A stretch of 16,487 nucleotides of DNA, taken from NCBI GenBank assembly GCA_003833135.1, contig QZLH01001286.1:8974-25460 (forward strand), written 5' to 3'. A program made the translations under genes and the position numbers. The DNA is from Oehlia diaphana (taxonomy: Eukaryota; Glomeromycota; Glomeromycetes; Glomerales; Glomeraceae). Of this stretch, positions 16,333 to 16,487 are shown one piece after another; the first letter of the stretch is position 1, and every line of letters begins with the position of its first letter. A model generated the notes under the pieces. That model made no database searches. It was not told the DNA's origin and worked only from the letters and a program-made list of their open reading frames with translations.

Positions 16333-16487
16333 CAATTTATTCCAAGACACCAATCTACAGCAAGGTACCGTCCTACAAAAGAAAACACTGAAATCAACGT
16401 CAAGAAATCCAACTGAAGAAGTCCAAGAAGCCAACTTCCAAAGTTCAACGCTAAAAGAACCGGATACCTACAAAAAAAAAGATAAAA

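Larger units (their letters stand above)
15600..16487 (-). ncRNA. Spliced transcript with tiny exons and no sustained reading frame (3' part)
   Basis: Read on the minus strand, clear splice signals alternate. Exons: 16372-16333 (40 nt), 16230-16197 (34 nt), 16097-16031 (67 nt), 15937-15851 (87 nt) and a terminal exon from 15780. Introns: 16332-16231, 16196-16098, 16030-15938 and 15850-15781, with GTAAGT (GTGAGT in the last) donors, TTGCAG/TTGTAG/TTTTAG acceptors, T-rich tracts and ACTAAC branch sites in the last three. Two further TTTGTAG acceptors at 16373 and 16468 show that the unit extends to the right beyond the window. The exon at 16230 is open in one frame only, and the exon before it has stops in that frame, so no protein passes through. 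I infer a long non-coding RNA, an untranslated region, or a dead gene. Confidence 0.5.

Noticed and set aside
16216..16434. 72-codon minus-strand frame at the right end
   Set aside because: It runs through a well-marked donor at 16332 and into intron sequence.
1..16487. CRISPR arrays, bacterial operons, tRNA or rRNA genes
   Set aside because: No spaced identical repeats of CRISPR form, no cloverleaf with A/B boxes that I could identify, no rRNA-like conserved blocks; the window is eukaryotic with introns.

Overview
The window looks like nuclear DNA of an arbuscular mycorrhizal fungus (Glomeromycotina, most like Rhizophagus). It is very AT-rich, has short GT-AG introns with CTAAT/TACTAAC branch sites, carries many decayed transposons, and encodes a Sel1-repeat array fused to a tyrosine-kinase-like kinase of the type greatly expanded in that lineage. 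The species call is inferred from composition and family style; no database was searched.

Layout. 1-3307: gene-poor AT-rich DNA with two near-identical 120-bp repeats 1208 bp apart and a 286-bp inverted-repeat element with G-rich inner flanks. 3308-4640 (-): decayed C-terminal part of a non-LTR retrotransposon (RNase H end plus zinc-knuckle-like region), split by a 137-bp fold-back MITE whose removal rejoins the frame. 4636-4757: degenerate GATCTGAT-type repeat. 4758-5949: intergenic, with one internally repeated GC-richer element. 5950-7373 (+): nine-exon HAD phosphatase gene (pseudouridine-5'-phosphatase/HDHD1-like) with an 11-nt microexon completing catalytic motif I. 7522-8170 (-): unassigned coding-like remnant. 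8204-9206 (-): decayed hAT transposase with BED finger. 9240-10012: nothing recognised. 10107-14338 (-): large Sel1-repeat/kinase gene, two exons, interrupted by one in-frame TAG at a conserved Trp position. 14738-14877: TTGGAA-motif cluster. 15087-15230 (+): frameshifted small secreted cysteine-rich protein remnant, abutting a hairpin. 15600-16487 (-): apparently non-coding spliced transcript with tiny exons; three of its introns carry a stem-loop directly after the 5' splice site.

How the parts relate. Only two loci look like host genes of recognisable function, the HAD phosphatase (nucleotide/sugar-phosphate metabolism) and the Sel1-kinase (signalling, scaffold plus catalytic domain). They are not obviously connected. 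Most of the rest is mobile-element debris. The spliced transcript with hairpin introns is the least explained part of the window.
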